A DNA stretch of 8,804 nt, taken from the NCBI GenBank assembly GCA_029856425.1, contig JAHQWZ010000063.1:1-8804 (forward strand). The letters run 5' to 3'. The DNA is from Candidatus Thorarchaeota archaeon. Lineage in GTDB: Archaea > Asgardarchaeota > Thorarchaeia > Thorarchaeales > Thorarchaeaceae. Of the stretch, positions 1 through 7,470 are shown piece by piece. The position numbers were made by a program, and so were the translations under genes. The first letter of the stretch is position 1; every line of letters starts with the position of its first letter. The notes under the pieces are model-generated. The model was not told where the DNA came from and did not search any database. It saw only the letters and a list, made by a program, of their open reading frames with translations.

Positions 1-113
1 CCCAGAAGAAACGCGACTCTCCAGAGCTCTGAGTCAAGCCCTAGAACCTCTCTCGAAGGTAACTTATCTGAGCTCGCGTCATCTTGTTGAGTGCGTTTGA
101 GTCCCTCAGTCAT
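1..113 (-). CDS. 5' end of a gene running off the left edge, probable membrane protein (MFS-like start)
   Basis: An ATG at 113-111 opens a frame that stays open for 37 codons to the window edge; the frame is closed upstream by a TAA and has no other start codon in between. The visible peptide has a polar, charged N-terminal stretch of about 26 residues, then LDSELWRVAFLLG, which looks like the beginning of a first transmembrane helix. This resembles the same region of the MFS protein at 4020-5294 (SLSNTLWRLAIVVG, residues 26-39). I infer a second transporter of that kind. It lies 78 bases beyond the HerA stop on the same strand, so it could belong to the same transcript. The ribosome site is weak (GCGAGACGA about 9 bases before the ATG). 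Only the N-terminus is seen, so the family call is tentative. Confidence 0.5.
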   Translation of the reverse strand, partial: MTEGLKRTQQDDASSDKLPSREVLGLDSELWRVAFLL

Positions 114-191
114 TGTTTGGTCGTCTCGCTGAAAAAGGCTGATACGTCGCTCTTAAGTTAGTGTCGATGATGAACCTGTCATTGCTGTCTT

Positions 192-2066
192 CTATTCATT
201 TATTGCTGAAATATGGTCCTTCAAAGTATCCTCTGAGTTATCAGCTTTGACAAACACTGGCACATTATCTATTCCCATTGCAATGTAGCTGGAAAGAAGC
301 CATGAACCTGGGGGAAACTCCAATGTCTTGTCAAGGATGCTAAGGTCGATTTGAAATGAACTGCTAACTACTGTTCTATCATAGGGCCTAGGGAGAGTAC
401 CTACAAAGAATGTGTGCAGCTGCTGCATGATGTTGGTGTTGAGATAGGCTATCCTCTGAGTTGCAATCGCACCGCCGAGTCCATATTTTCTCCCTTGACG
501 CAACAGCCTCTCTATTGCACTGCTACACCGAGCTACTTGGCCAGTTGCGTTTGAAGGAATGAACTCTTGAGCTTCATCGAAAACGAATAGAATCTGTGGC
601 TTTATCTCAAAGCTCCTCTTTCTGTATTTCAGAGCAGAGGCTGTCATCCGAATTACAATGTCTCTGATAATATCTGGATCTGCAATTGATATGCAAATAA
701 CACGCTCAGGACCGCTCATCATTTTGAGCATGTCTTTGACCGTGACACCCTTCTTCTCGCCATCCCTACTTCTTGCTATAGCATCCTTGAGTTTTCCTCT
801 TGTGGTTGCCCATGCTGCCACGCCCGATTTTACATAAACAGAGTAGTCATCAACAGCTCTTACAGCTTCCTCATGGAGCATATCAACGAACTTGTTGTCA
901 AGTGGATCACCTTCTGACTTGTCCCACGATTCCATCCACCCAGTCACAGCCGCTCTTATTTGATCAAGTGCCTGGACATAGGTCGGTTTGGATGAGTTGT
1001 CGTTCTGCAGGTCATTGATGTCATCGAGCACAGACCTATACGTAGGCGTCTGTGATTGAGGTAGATTATAGAAGGATACCAAGCCGAGGTCGTAAAGTGA
1101 TCTAAGGGCTGTATTCGCGCGGGGGTCGTCTTCAAAATCACGAGGCTTTACAATGGACCTGGCGAAATCATCCGCAGTTCTTGGTTCCTCCTCCACAATC
1201 ACCTTGCCATGTATCTTTGGGTCTGAGAACACATCAGATAGGAGAAAGGGATACTCACAGCTTACATCGAAGATGACCATTTTGGTGTCCTTGGTGTGGT
1301 ATAGAATTCTCCTGAAAAGATTGGAAAGCAGGTTGCTCTTGCCGCCCCCGGTGAATGAGAAAACACCAAAGTGATACCTCAGCAACTTGTATAGGTCCAC
1401 GAGTACAGGAACTTCTTTTTCAGAGTCCATAAACATCCTTAGAACTCCAACCCGAGGGTCTCTCTTTGGATTTGAGGATGTGTCACTCTTCTTCAAACCA
1501 AGAGCCTTCCTGACTTTTCCATTATAGATGAGGTCAATTGTTTCCAAATTGATGACATGCACGTTATCACCAATGAGTGGATACGAGAATCCCTTTCTGA
1601 ACTCTATCTCTCCCTTCTCTGATACAATAAGGTCGTAATTGATTGGAATTGCAGTAAGATGAACCATCATGGTTGCCTGATCATCTGTGTCCCAGTCTGG
1701 AACAGCCTGTTCAATCATCTCCATTTGCATCGGATAATAGTGACTGTCACTAATCCCCCCTAATCCATAATGCAGAGGCCATACTTTACTGATCACCATC
1801 ACCGTGTAACGTTGCACTTTCTTCTTCCTAGCAGATTCGGCTTGTCCCTTGAAATTTCGCACAGCTATCATCATGCCCTCTTCAAGTTGTGCCATCAACT
1901 CCTTGTTGTATCTAATCTTGATTCTGCAATCATACCTTGCGGCAGACCCTGCCCACTCTGAAGTATAATTTGCAGCAACAGGAATTACTCTAGCAAGCCT
2001 GCCATCAAAAGTTCCATTGAAATCGGTGAATAATTGACTAGGCACTTCTTCGTGACCGCTCAACAT
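192..2066 (-). CDS. herA: HerA-family hexameric ATPase / DNA translocase with variant Walker A
   Basis: This is a 624-residue P-loop ATPase of the HerA-FtsK group. HerA proteins form hexameric rings that pump double-stranded DNA and drive the nuclease NurA during end resection. Residues about 15-150 fit a beta-rich HAS-barrel-like N-terminal region. The P-loop is SFTGGGKS at 237-244, with Ser237 where the first glycine is expected and Lys243-Ser244 kept. The HerA strand DxxxEY is DVSCEY at 267-272. Walker B is ILFVFDEAQEF at 492-502 with catalytic Glu498. The arginine-rich RQGRKYG (523-529) and ATQR (535-538) follow, as in HerA. Known archaeal HerA is about 500 residues with the P-loop near residue 150, so the N-terminal part here is longer. 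The ATG start at 2066 is fixed by a strong Shine-Dalgarno site. The gene overlaps the end of the upstream nuclease gene by 29 bases, indicating coupled translation. Confidence 0.87.
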   Translation of the reverse strand: MLSGHEEVPSQLFTDFNGTFDGRLARVIPVAANYTSEWAGSAARYDCRIKIRYNKELMAQLEEGMMIAVRNFKGQAESARKKKVQRYTVMVISKVWPLHYGLGGISDSHYYPMQMEMIEQAVPDWDTDDQATMMVHLTAIPINYDLIVSEKGEIEFRKGFSYPLIGDNVHVINLETIDLIYNGKVRKALGLKKSDTSSNPKRDPRVGVLRMFMDSEKEVPVLVDLYKLLRYHFGVFSFTGGGKSNLLSNLFRRILYHTKDTKMVIFDVSCEYPFLLSDVFSDPKIHGKVIVEEEPRTADDFARSIVKPRDFEDDPRANTALRSLYDLGLVSFYNLPQSQTPTYRSVLDDINDLQNDNSSKPTYVQALDQIRAAVTGWMESWDKSEGDPLDNKFVDMLHEEAVRAVDDYSVYVKSGVAAWATTRGKLKDAIARSRDGEKKGVTVKDMLKMMSGPERVICISIADPDIIRDIVIRMTASALKYRKRSFEIKPQILFVFDEAQEFIPSNATGQVARCSSAIERLLRQGRKYGLGGAIATQRIAYLNTNIMQQLHTFFVGTLPRPYDRTVVSSSFQIDLSILDKTLEFPPGSWLLSSYIAMGIDNVPVFVKADNSEDTLKDHISAINE

Positions 2067-3954
2067 CTGACCTCCTTTCTCTAAATGTACTCAGATAGAA
2101 TAGAAACTCACGCAGCTCGGGCTGATTGATGAGCCAGCTTCCCGCGCTCTCGACCATGTTCTTGAAATGAGTGTAATTATACTTTGCCACCTTGTCTGCA
2201 ATAAAGAGTGGATTAAGGTGCCCGAATAATTCAGGGATACTCGCACTTGTCATCGCTTTGAACAATGCTATTGTGAATGACTGAATGGGATTGTCAACAC
2301 CATAGTAGAAGACGGCTTCAATCGGCTCAGGGAATTCTGGTCCACTTCCGTAATCATGCTTTAACTGAAGTAAGTTTTCATCCATGTCGTCAAACTCAGG
2401 ATACACTAGCCTATCATAAAGCAACACGTTGCTCCTCAATCTTGGGTCGGACTTCGCTTCACAGAGTTGGAAATATGCCTTAACAAAAGTCTTCTCCAAT
2501 GATATCTGATTTCTTCTGGCTCCTGACAAAAGCCCAGGCAATTTCTCGAAGTGAGGTATTATTGTCTTGAATGCTGTATCGTATTCAATAGTAGCCCAGG
2601 GTGTCTTGAGACTCTCTCGCTCCTGAAGAGAAACCCACTGTAATATCATCCTGTCTGTGTCAGGTGTATCTCCCTGTTCTCCTTTGAATCCCTTGCTAGA
2701 TATTCCAAGGTGATTCAAGACAGGTATTACCTGCCTCTTTAGGTCCCTCGCAGATGTATCCTTTGCAACTCCCACAAGAAGTGTCCTTTTTTGCCAGCAT
2801 TTCTCGATTGTAAGATACAATGAGGCTAGGGCAAGGAATGATAAATCATTTGTAGTGAGCCATCGCTTGCCTACCTTAAACCGCTCGTCATAAGTAATCG
2901 ACGAATCCTCTGAGAAGAGCCGTTCACAGGTCTCTACTACAAGGGTTTCTAATCTCTTCTTTATATCCCGATACTCAGGTCTTATACTGAAGTGTTTGCC
3001 TTTCCTTACAAGAATTCCTTTCGAAGCTCCCTTGCCTCGTATTGCGGTTTCCAGTTCCTTGTCAAGCCGTTCACGTCTGGGGTCCGAATCAATGCCTAGA
3101 CGCATGGCAAGCTCCTCTCTTGTCAGACCAGATTTCTCGTTGATTAGTTCCGCCATGAGTCGTGGAAGAAGGTATTCGCCTCTTGCTGGTGGAGTGCCTA
3201 GGCCCATGTTGCCAAAGAGCCTTCTAGCATAGATCCATTCAGTAGCTGTGAAAGGCCTTCCATTGACTTTCTGGCCAACAAGACCACACTCTTTCTCGAC
3301 ATCAATTCTAAAATCAGAGGTTTCTGCATAGGATGAAGAAATCTCCGAGGAGCAAACTCGATCCATCAGCATGATATCGACGGGATCCTCTGCGCTAATT
3401 AAGCGGTAGGCCAAATAGAACTCAGCCAAAGTCATCATGTAGTCTGCAAATGCAGAGTTATCGATAATCCATGAGTCGGTGTGGGCTACTGTATGATCTA
3501 TGCTTCCATCCTCAGCTCGAGCAAGAATAGTCTGATCAACCAGTGGAACCTCATTGATATAGATGGGAAGTACGCTCGATAAGCCAACACCTCTCTCGAG
3601 AAATTGCTCCTCATACTCAAGCCTAATGTTCCCATAATCATCGATTCTAGCTACTCCATGAGATGAGTAGGCTCCGGCAAAGAAGATGATGAGGTCGAAC
3701 ACATCATATTTGCAGATTGTGCCATCAATTCCTGCAAACTTGAGATCCCGTTTTCCAAAGAATCGATCCACAAAAGAAGGATCGGCTTTTCCACTAGTAT
3801 ATTGAATGATATATTCTGATAGAAACTCATCATATATCCCACTGAGACTATCAAAACGACTCCTATAGCCTGCGACTTGTTGCTTGGCGCCGCCGAGAAG
3901 AAGTTCGCCGGTTTTCTTCAGCCTGCGTGATATTTTGGAGCCATCTTCCGACAA
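2038..3954 (-). CDS. nurA: NurA-like 5'-3' nuclease, enlarged, with an inserted winged-helix-like segment
   Basis: This 638-residue protein is probably a NurA-domain nuclease, the partner that HerA drives in DNA end processing. Supporting motifs are AGIDGT at 74-79 (first catalytic Asp77), a helix with Glu178 before DIMLMD ending in Asp198, LLVGVAKDTS at 392-401 (the family's GxxK strand), and a C-terminal NPLFIADK at 581-588. The known Sulfolobus NurA has about 337 residues, so this one is almost twice as long. About 200 residues separate Asp198 from Lys398. Within them, 262-328 reads as a winged helix (helix-turn-helix around LTREELAMRLGID at 277-289, wing around ILVRKGKHFSI at 314-324). 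The usual C-terminal Tyr and His appear to be His579 and Asp587. The start is TTG at 3954, the first possible start after an in-frame TAG 15 bases upstream; GTGGGGA is the only Shine-Dalgarno-like sequence. Its 3' end overlaps HerA by 29 bases, which strengthens the NurA assignment. Confidence 0.7.
   Translation of the reverse strand: MSEDGSKISRRLKKTGELLLGGAKQQVAGYRSRFDSLSGIYDEFLSEYIIQYTSGKADPSFVDRFFGKRDLKFAGIDGTICKYDVFDLIIFFAGAYSSHGVARIDDYGNIRLEYEEQFLERGVGLSSVLPIYINEVPLVDQTILARAEDGSIDHTVAHTDSWIIDNSAFADYMMTLAEFYLAYRLISAEDPVDIMLMDRVCSSEISSSYAETSDFRIDVEKECGLVGQKVNGRPFTATEWIYARRLFGNMGLGTPPARGEYLLPRLMAELINEKSGLTREELAMRLGIDSDPRRERLDKELETAIRGKGASKGILVRKGKHFSIRPEYRDIKKRLETLVVETCERLFSEDSSITYDERFKVGKRWLTTNDLSFLALASLYLTIEKCWQKRTLLVGVAKDTSARDLKRQVIPVLNHLGISSKGFKGEQGDTPDTDRMILQWVSLQERESLKTPWATIEYDTAFKTIIPHFEKLPGLLSGARRNQISLEKTFVKAYFQLCEAKSDPRLRSNVLLYDRLVYPEFDDMDENLLQLKHDYGSGPEFPEPIEAVFYYGVDNPIQSFTIALFKAMTSASIPELFGHLNPLFIADKVAKYNYTHFKNMVESAGSWLINQPELREFLFYLSTFRERRSDVERSRRSA
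2070..2078 (-). promoter_or_regulatory. Strong Shine-Dalgarno site for the HerA gene, inside the nuclease coding region
   Basis: On the minus strand the sequence is AAAGGAGGT followed by CAG and then the ATG at 2066. AGGAGGT is a near-complete match to the 3' end of 16S rRNA. The spacing from GGAGG to the ATG is only 4 bases, slightly short. The site lies within the last codons of the NurA-like gene and decides the HerA start. Confidence 0.75.
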
Positions 3955-4019
3955 TCCTGTTCCCCACTACCTGCTTATGTGCTTCCTACTCAGCTTACTG
4001 AGATAAGAAGATTCCTCGG

Positions 4020-5294
4020 TTAATCCGAGTTAGCACTAGCTTTTGCAGCCTTCTTGCCTGACATGGACTGCAGTGCACCACCCAATAATATTGCCGAGAT
4101 GATTTCACCAATTCCAGAGATCATCCAGAGTGTTCTGAGACTTCCCGTGACTGTCCAAATATATGCTCCAAATGGTGCTGCAACCAGATTCGTTGAACTC
4201 GAGATGAATTGATAGGTGCCCAGTGCTCTTCCTTTATTCTCCTCGTCTACATCCTGAACAACCAATGTCCTCTCAGCTCCAATCCACATGACCACAGGTA
4301 TTGCCCATATGAAGTTAAGGAGGAATAGGTTCCAAGCACCTGATACGAGGGAGAACAATGCCATTATTACTCCATTTGTAAGAATTGCGACAAATAGAGA
4401 TTTCTTCAGCCCTCTATCAACGTAGCCACTTATTGTGTGCATCAGTAGAACCATGGCTATTGAGAAACCGCTCCAAGCGTATCCAAATGTGGTTTCATCT
4501 AATCCCCATTCGCCCACAATCAGGTTTCCGTAATAGGCAAGGGCGGAGTTAAAGAAGAATATGAATGCAAACATGCCTATCGCCAGTTTCCAGAAGTTTA
4601 ACCCCAGTCGTCTGAAAGAAATAAGTGGACCTTTCTTTGTTCGCTCAATGATGTCTTCACCTAAGGACTCGCGAATTAGGAGAAATGTAGCTAGGAATGC
4701 AATAATCGATCCAATTCCTGCCATTATATGGAGATCTCTAGGAATTAGACCCAAGTTCAGCAGAGTAGCTCCAATAGCAGGACTAATTCCATCTACGATA
4801 AAGGCGGGCATGAGTACCATGGTAAATCGTCGTGCTGCATTATGTCCCCCAGTTTTCTCAATCTCGTCGGCGGGTATCGCTCTGCTCATTATTATGATGA
4901 AGCTCCATCCAAACATGATTGACGCATACTCAAGAGGGATAAATGGCCATACAGGATAATTGACCAGCAAAAGGAGACCTAATGCTGCAGGTAAGAATGC
5001 GAACATCATTGTTCTTTTGCGGCCTATACGATCAGCGATGGTGCCAGAAAGGAAATATCCCGTCAGACTTGCAATTGTACTTATTGAAAATGTCAAGCCC
5101 AATTGCCAAGGTTCAAGAAAGGTCTCGAGAAAGATGCTGAACTCCCAATTCCAGATGCTGATAGAAAACTGAGCGATGCCTACAACGATTGCCAGACGCC
5201 AAAGGGTGTTGCTTAGACTCAAAAAACCAGAACTCCCTTGGTTGATTGCTAATGATTCGGCATCAGACGATACGCCATTAGAAATGTCTGGCAT
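4020..5294 (-). CDS. Major facilitator superfamily (MFS) transporter, substrate unknown
   Basis: This 424-residue membrane protein should move a small solute across the cytoplasmic membrane by secondary transport. A polar N-terminal tail of about 28 residues is followed by roughly 12 hydrophobic segments (about 31-48, 64-86, 97-113, 118-138, 158-180, 187-207, 233-255, 267-288, 299-317, 321-340, 358-381 and 387-408), with a charged central loop at 208-230. The loop after helix 2 carries the classic MFS motif A, GTIADRIGRKR, at 84-94, and a degenerate copy (SGYVDRGLKKS, 289-299) lies in the matching place of the second half. The length is normal for the family. The ATG at 5294 has an AGAGAGGA Shine-Dalgarno site 8 bases upstream. 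A 65-base gap precedes the nuclease gene on the same strand, so co-transcription is possible. Nothing seen fixes the substrate. Confidence 0.88.
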   Translation of the reverse strand: MPDISNGVSSDAESLAINQGSSGFLSLSNTLWRLAIVVGIAQFSISIWNWEFSIFLETFLEPWQLGLTFSISTIASLTGYFLSGTIADRIGRKRTMMFAFLPAALGLLLLVNYPVWPFIPLEYASIMFGWSFIIIMSRAIPADEIEKTGGHNAARRFTMVLMPAFIVDGISPAIGATLLNLGLIPRDLHIMAGIGSIIAFLATFLLIRESLGEDIIERTKKGPLISFRRLGLNFWKLAIGMFAFIFFFNSALAYYGNLIVGEWGLDETTFGYAWSGFSIAMVLLMHTISGYVDRGLKKSLFVAILTNGVIMALFSLVSGAWNLFLLNFIWAIPVVMWIGAERTLVVQDVDEENKGRALGTYQFISSSTNLVAAPFGAYIWTVTGSLRTLWMISGIGEIISAILLGGALQSMSGKKAAKASANSD

Positions 5295-5441
5295 GGAGCA
5301 AGTCCTCTCTATAGGATTTCGGAAGTTATCGAGTTCCTTATGATGCTACCTGTCAAAGCGGCATCTAGTGTAATGTCAGAATCCTTATAGAGCGCAGATG
5401 AACGAAGATTCGTAAGTACTCTCAATAAAGAGGCCTGATTA
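5295..5441. promoter_or_regulatory. Divergent promoter region between the MFS and debranching-like genes
   Basis: This 147-base gap must hold promoters for both directions. For the rightward gene, CTTATAG at 5384-5390 is a TATA-like element; initiation about 25 bases downstream would leave a short leader containing AGAGG at 5429-5433, 8 bases before the TTG start. On the minus strand, CATAAGGA around 5337-5344 is a weak TATA-like candidate close enough to the MFS start, and the CTATAAGG reading of the 5384-5390 element is another. The region is a real intergenic promoter space; the exact elements are by-eye calls. Confidence 0.5.
5402..5413. promoter_or_regulatory. Perfect-arm dyad ACGAA-GA-TTCGT, candidate operator
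   Basis: ACGAAGATTCGT has two perfect 5-base inverted arms around a GA centre. It lies about 12-30 bases downstream of the TATA-like element, where the rightward transcript would be expected to start, a common place for archaeal repressor binding. Short dyads occur by chance, so this is only a candidate. Confidence 0.3.
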
Positions 5442-5452
5442 TTGATAATAAT
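5438..5452. repeat. AT-only inverted repeat over the start of the debranching-like gene
   Basis: ATTATT-GAT-AATAAT is an inverted repeat with perfect 6-base arms. It covers the TTG at 5442 and the first two bases of the in-frame ATG at 5451. As RNA it would be a weak all-AU hairpin at the initiation site; as DNA it could be an operator half-site pair. It may also be chance in an AT-rich stretch. Confidence 0.4.
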
Positions 5453-7457
5453 GGATGAAGCTGATCTGAAGCTCAATAGAGCTGTCACGTTTGAGTGGCT
5501 TTACACAAATGGTATTGGCGGCTACGCATCATCCACAATAGCTGGGCTTAACACAAGAGGTTATCATGGTCTATTGGTATCCTCTTTGAATCCACCTGTT
5601 GATAGGTGGCTCACTCTTTCTCGTCTTGATGAAGTAGTTGGGACAGCCCAAGGAGAATTCAATCTTGCGACTGAGCAAACCACCAATGGAGTGATTAATC
5701 GCGGATATCGAATGCTAGAACGCTTTCAGCTAAATCCTCTTCCTGAGATGAGGTATGTCAGCGATGGTGTGACCATAGACAAAACAATTTTCATGGCATA
5801 CAGAAGGAATCTAACCATTGTGAACTATGAATTATCGAATAATGAAGAAACTGTGTTTACGGTTACTCCCCTGCAAACCTGTAGGGATTTTCACGCACGG
5901 CCTCCCCACCTTGATTTCACTCCTCAAGTTGAAGCCATTGATGATCATTCATGCTTTTCATTTGATGAACGACCAAACAGCCCATGGATGCTATCATATA
6001 CGCCTGATGCTGAGTTTGCTGCATCTAAGATACGACCATCAGAAATACAGGTATATCGAAGAGAGAAGGACATGGGTCTACCATTTAGGGAGCAGCTGTA
6101 TATACCTGGTGTCTTTCATACAGTTCTTGAACCGGGAGAGCACTTTTTGTCCTTCCTATTCGCTGTTGGACCAACAAGGAAGGATTTGCTTAAGGATCTA
6201 GGGGGATTGGCAAAAGCTAAACGAAAAGACTTTGCTAAACTAAGATTTGAAGAGCTCAGAAGACGCAAAGTGCTAAATGATCGAGCCTATTCCATGTCCG
6301 AAAAGGTGCGCGATGAGGACATAGAGTGGCTAGTTCTTAACGCTGACTCATTCATAGTTGACCGTGCATCCACTAGAATGAGGTCTGTAATTGCTGGTTA
6401 TCATCAACTGGCTGATATCGGTCTTGATGCTCTAATCTCCCTACCCGGACTGACGATGTCTATCGGAAGGTTCCAAGATGCAAGGGCGATTCTGACTACG
6501 TATGCCAGACACTCACGCTACGGCCTAGTTGCAAACGATTTTCCAGATAAGGGCATCCAGCCCGAGTATGACTCTGTTGATGCATCACTGTGGTATATAA
6601 TGGGTGTCTACAAATACATCCAAGCAACAAATGACGCTGAATTCCTAAGAGGAATTATTTGGGATACAATGGAATCAATCATTGCAGCTTTTAGAATAGG
6701 AACCAAATATAACATTCATGAAGATCACGATGGTCTAATTTGCTCTGGGATAGATGGCATCGAGGTTTCCTGGATGAATGAAAAGATTGGTAACTGGATA
6801 GCTACACCTCGAGTCGGAAAATGTGTTGAAACTAATGCATTGTGGTACAACTCGCTAATGGCAATGGCAGACATGTCTGAGCTTATGGGCAGAGATCCAT
6901 ATGAATTCAGAGCCGTAGCTTCCTGGATTCAGGAAGCCTACGTCCAAGCTTTCTATGATTCAGAGCAGGGCTATCTCTATGATGTTGTTGATGACAATGA
7001 GAATGATGCCTCAATTAGACCAAACCAGATTTTTGCATTGAGTCTTCCATATCCTCTACTTGAAGGTGACATGGCAAGGTCAGTTCTCAAGGTTGTCACA
7101 AAAGAGCTTGTGACTCCTTTTGGATTAAGGACGCTTTCAGTCCAGGATCCAAGGTATGCCCGAGCTTGTACTGGTGGTCCTAGAAGCCGAGCTGATGCCA
7201 CTCATCAAGGAAGTGTTCATCCTTGGCTGATTGGTCCATACATATCTGCTTACCTGACAGTCATGGGGCGAGAAGCTTCAACTCGTGCGTTTGCTGAGCA
7301 GGAGTTCTTTCGGCCTGTATTGAGTGCAGTGAAACGCGGCGCGCTTGGAACAATCTCAGATCTTTTTGATGGATCATCACCTCATAGGGATCGTGGATGC
7401 GTGTCTCGAGCACGAAATGTAGCTGAGCTCTTGAGAGTCTATTTCGAGGAGTTGTAG
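5442..7457 (+). CDS. Glycogen debranching enzyme-like protein (GDE_N + GH133-type GDE_C) with altered active site
   Basis: This 671-residue protein has the full layout of archaeal/bacterial amylo-alpha-1,6-glucosidases. The N-terminal domain starts with FEWLYTNGIGGYASS (17-31) and NTRGYHGLLV (37-46). An (alpha/alpha)6 domain from about 295 carries ISLPGL (332-337), DASLWYI (380-386), ATPRVGKCVETNALWYN (454-470) and VAELLR (660-665). The scaffold is well kept, but active-site motifs are not. The expected WFxDWGRD is QLADIGLD (322-329), TWMDAK is SWMNEK (443-448), GTVWPW is GSVHPW (590-595), SEIFDG is SDLFDG (639-644), and QAWS is RARN (656-659). By family knowledge the TWMD Asp and SEIFDG Glu are the likely acid and base, so hydrolysis is doubtful. 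The start is taken as TTG at 5442 because AGAGG lies 8 bases upstream; the in-frame ATG at 5451 is 17 bases from that site and remains possible. It is followed closely by the MBL-fold gene. Confidence 0.85.
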   Translation: MIIMDEADLKLNRAVTFEWLYTNGIGGYASSTIAGLNTRGYHGLLVSSLNPPVDRWLTLSRLDEVVGTAQGEFNLATEQTTNGVINRGYRMLERFQLNPLPEMRYVSDGVTIDKTIFMAYRRNLTIVNYELSNNEETVFTVTPLQTCRDFHARPPHLDFTPQVEAIDDHSCFSFDERPNSPWMLSYTPDAEFAASKIRPSEIQVYRREKDMGLPFREQLYIPGVFHTVLEPGEHFLSFLFAVGPTRKDLLKDLGGLAKAKRKDFAKLRFEELRRRKVLNDRAYSMSEKVRDEDIEWLVLNADSFIVDRASTRMRSVIAGYHQLADIGLDALISLPGLTMSIGRFQDARAILTTYARHSRYGLVANDFPDKGIQPEYDSVDASLWYIMGVYKYIQATNDAEFLRGIIWDTMESIIAAFRIGTKYNIHEDHDGLICSGIDGIEVSWMNEKIGNWIATPRVGKCVETNALWYNSLMAMADMSELMGRDPYEFRAVASWIQEAYVQAFYDSEQGYLYDVVDDNENDASIRPNQIFALSLPYPLLEGDMARSVLKVVTKELVTPFGLRTLSVQDPRYARACTGGPRSRADATHQGSVHPWLIGPYISAYLTVMGREASTRAFAEQEFFRPVLSAVKRGALGTISDLFDGSSPHRDRGCVSRARNVAELLRVYFEEL

Positions 7458-7470
7458 GACGGGTTCAACA

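Noticed and set aside
167..209. ATGATGA followed 32 bases later by CTGA, resembling C and D boxes of an archaeal C/D box guide RNA.
   Set aside because: No internal C' or D' boxes and no terminal stem are seen, and the D-like box falls inside the 3' end of the HerA coding region.
3989..4002. CTCAG-CTTA-CTGAG short hairpin between the MFS and nuclease genes.
   Set aside because: A stem of only 5 bases with no T-run after it; too weak to call a terminator or attenuator.
4561..5172. Two plus-strand open frames opposite the MFS gene.
   Set aside because: They are antisense to a well-supported membrane protein with motif A and 12 helices, and their translations are Arg/Pro/Ile-rich without recognisable motifs.
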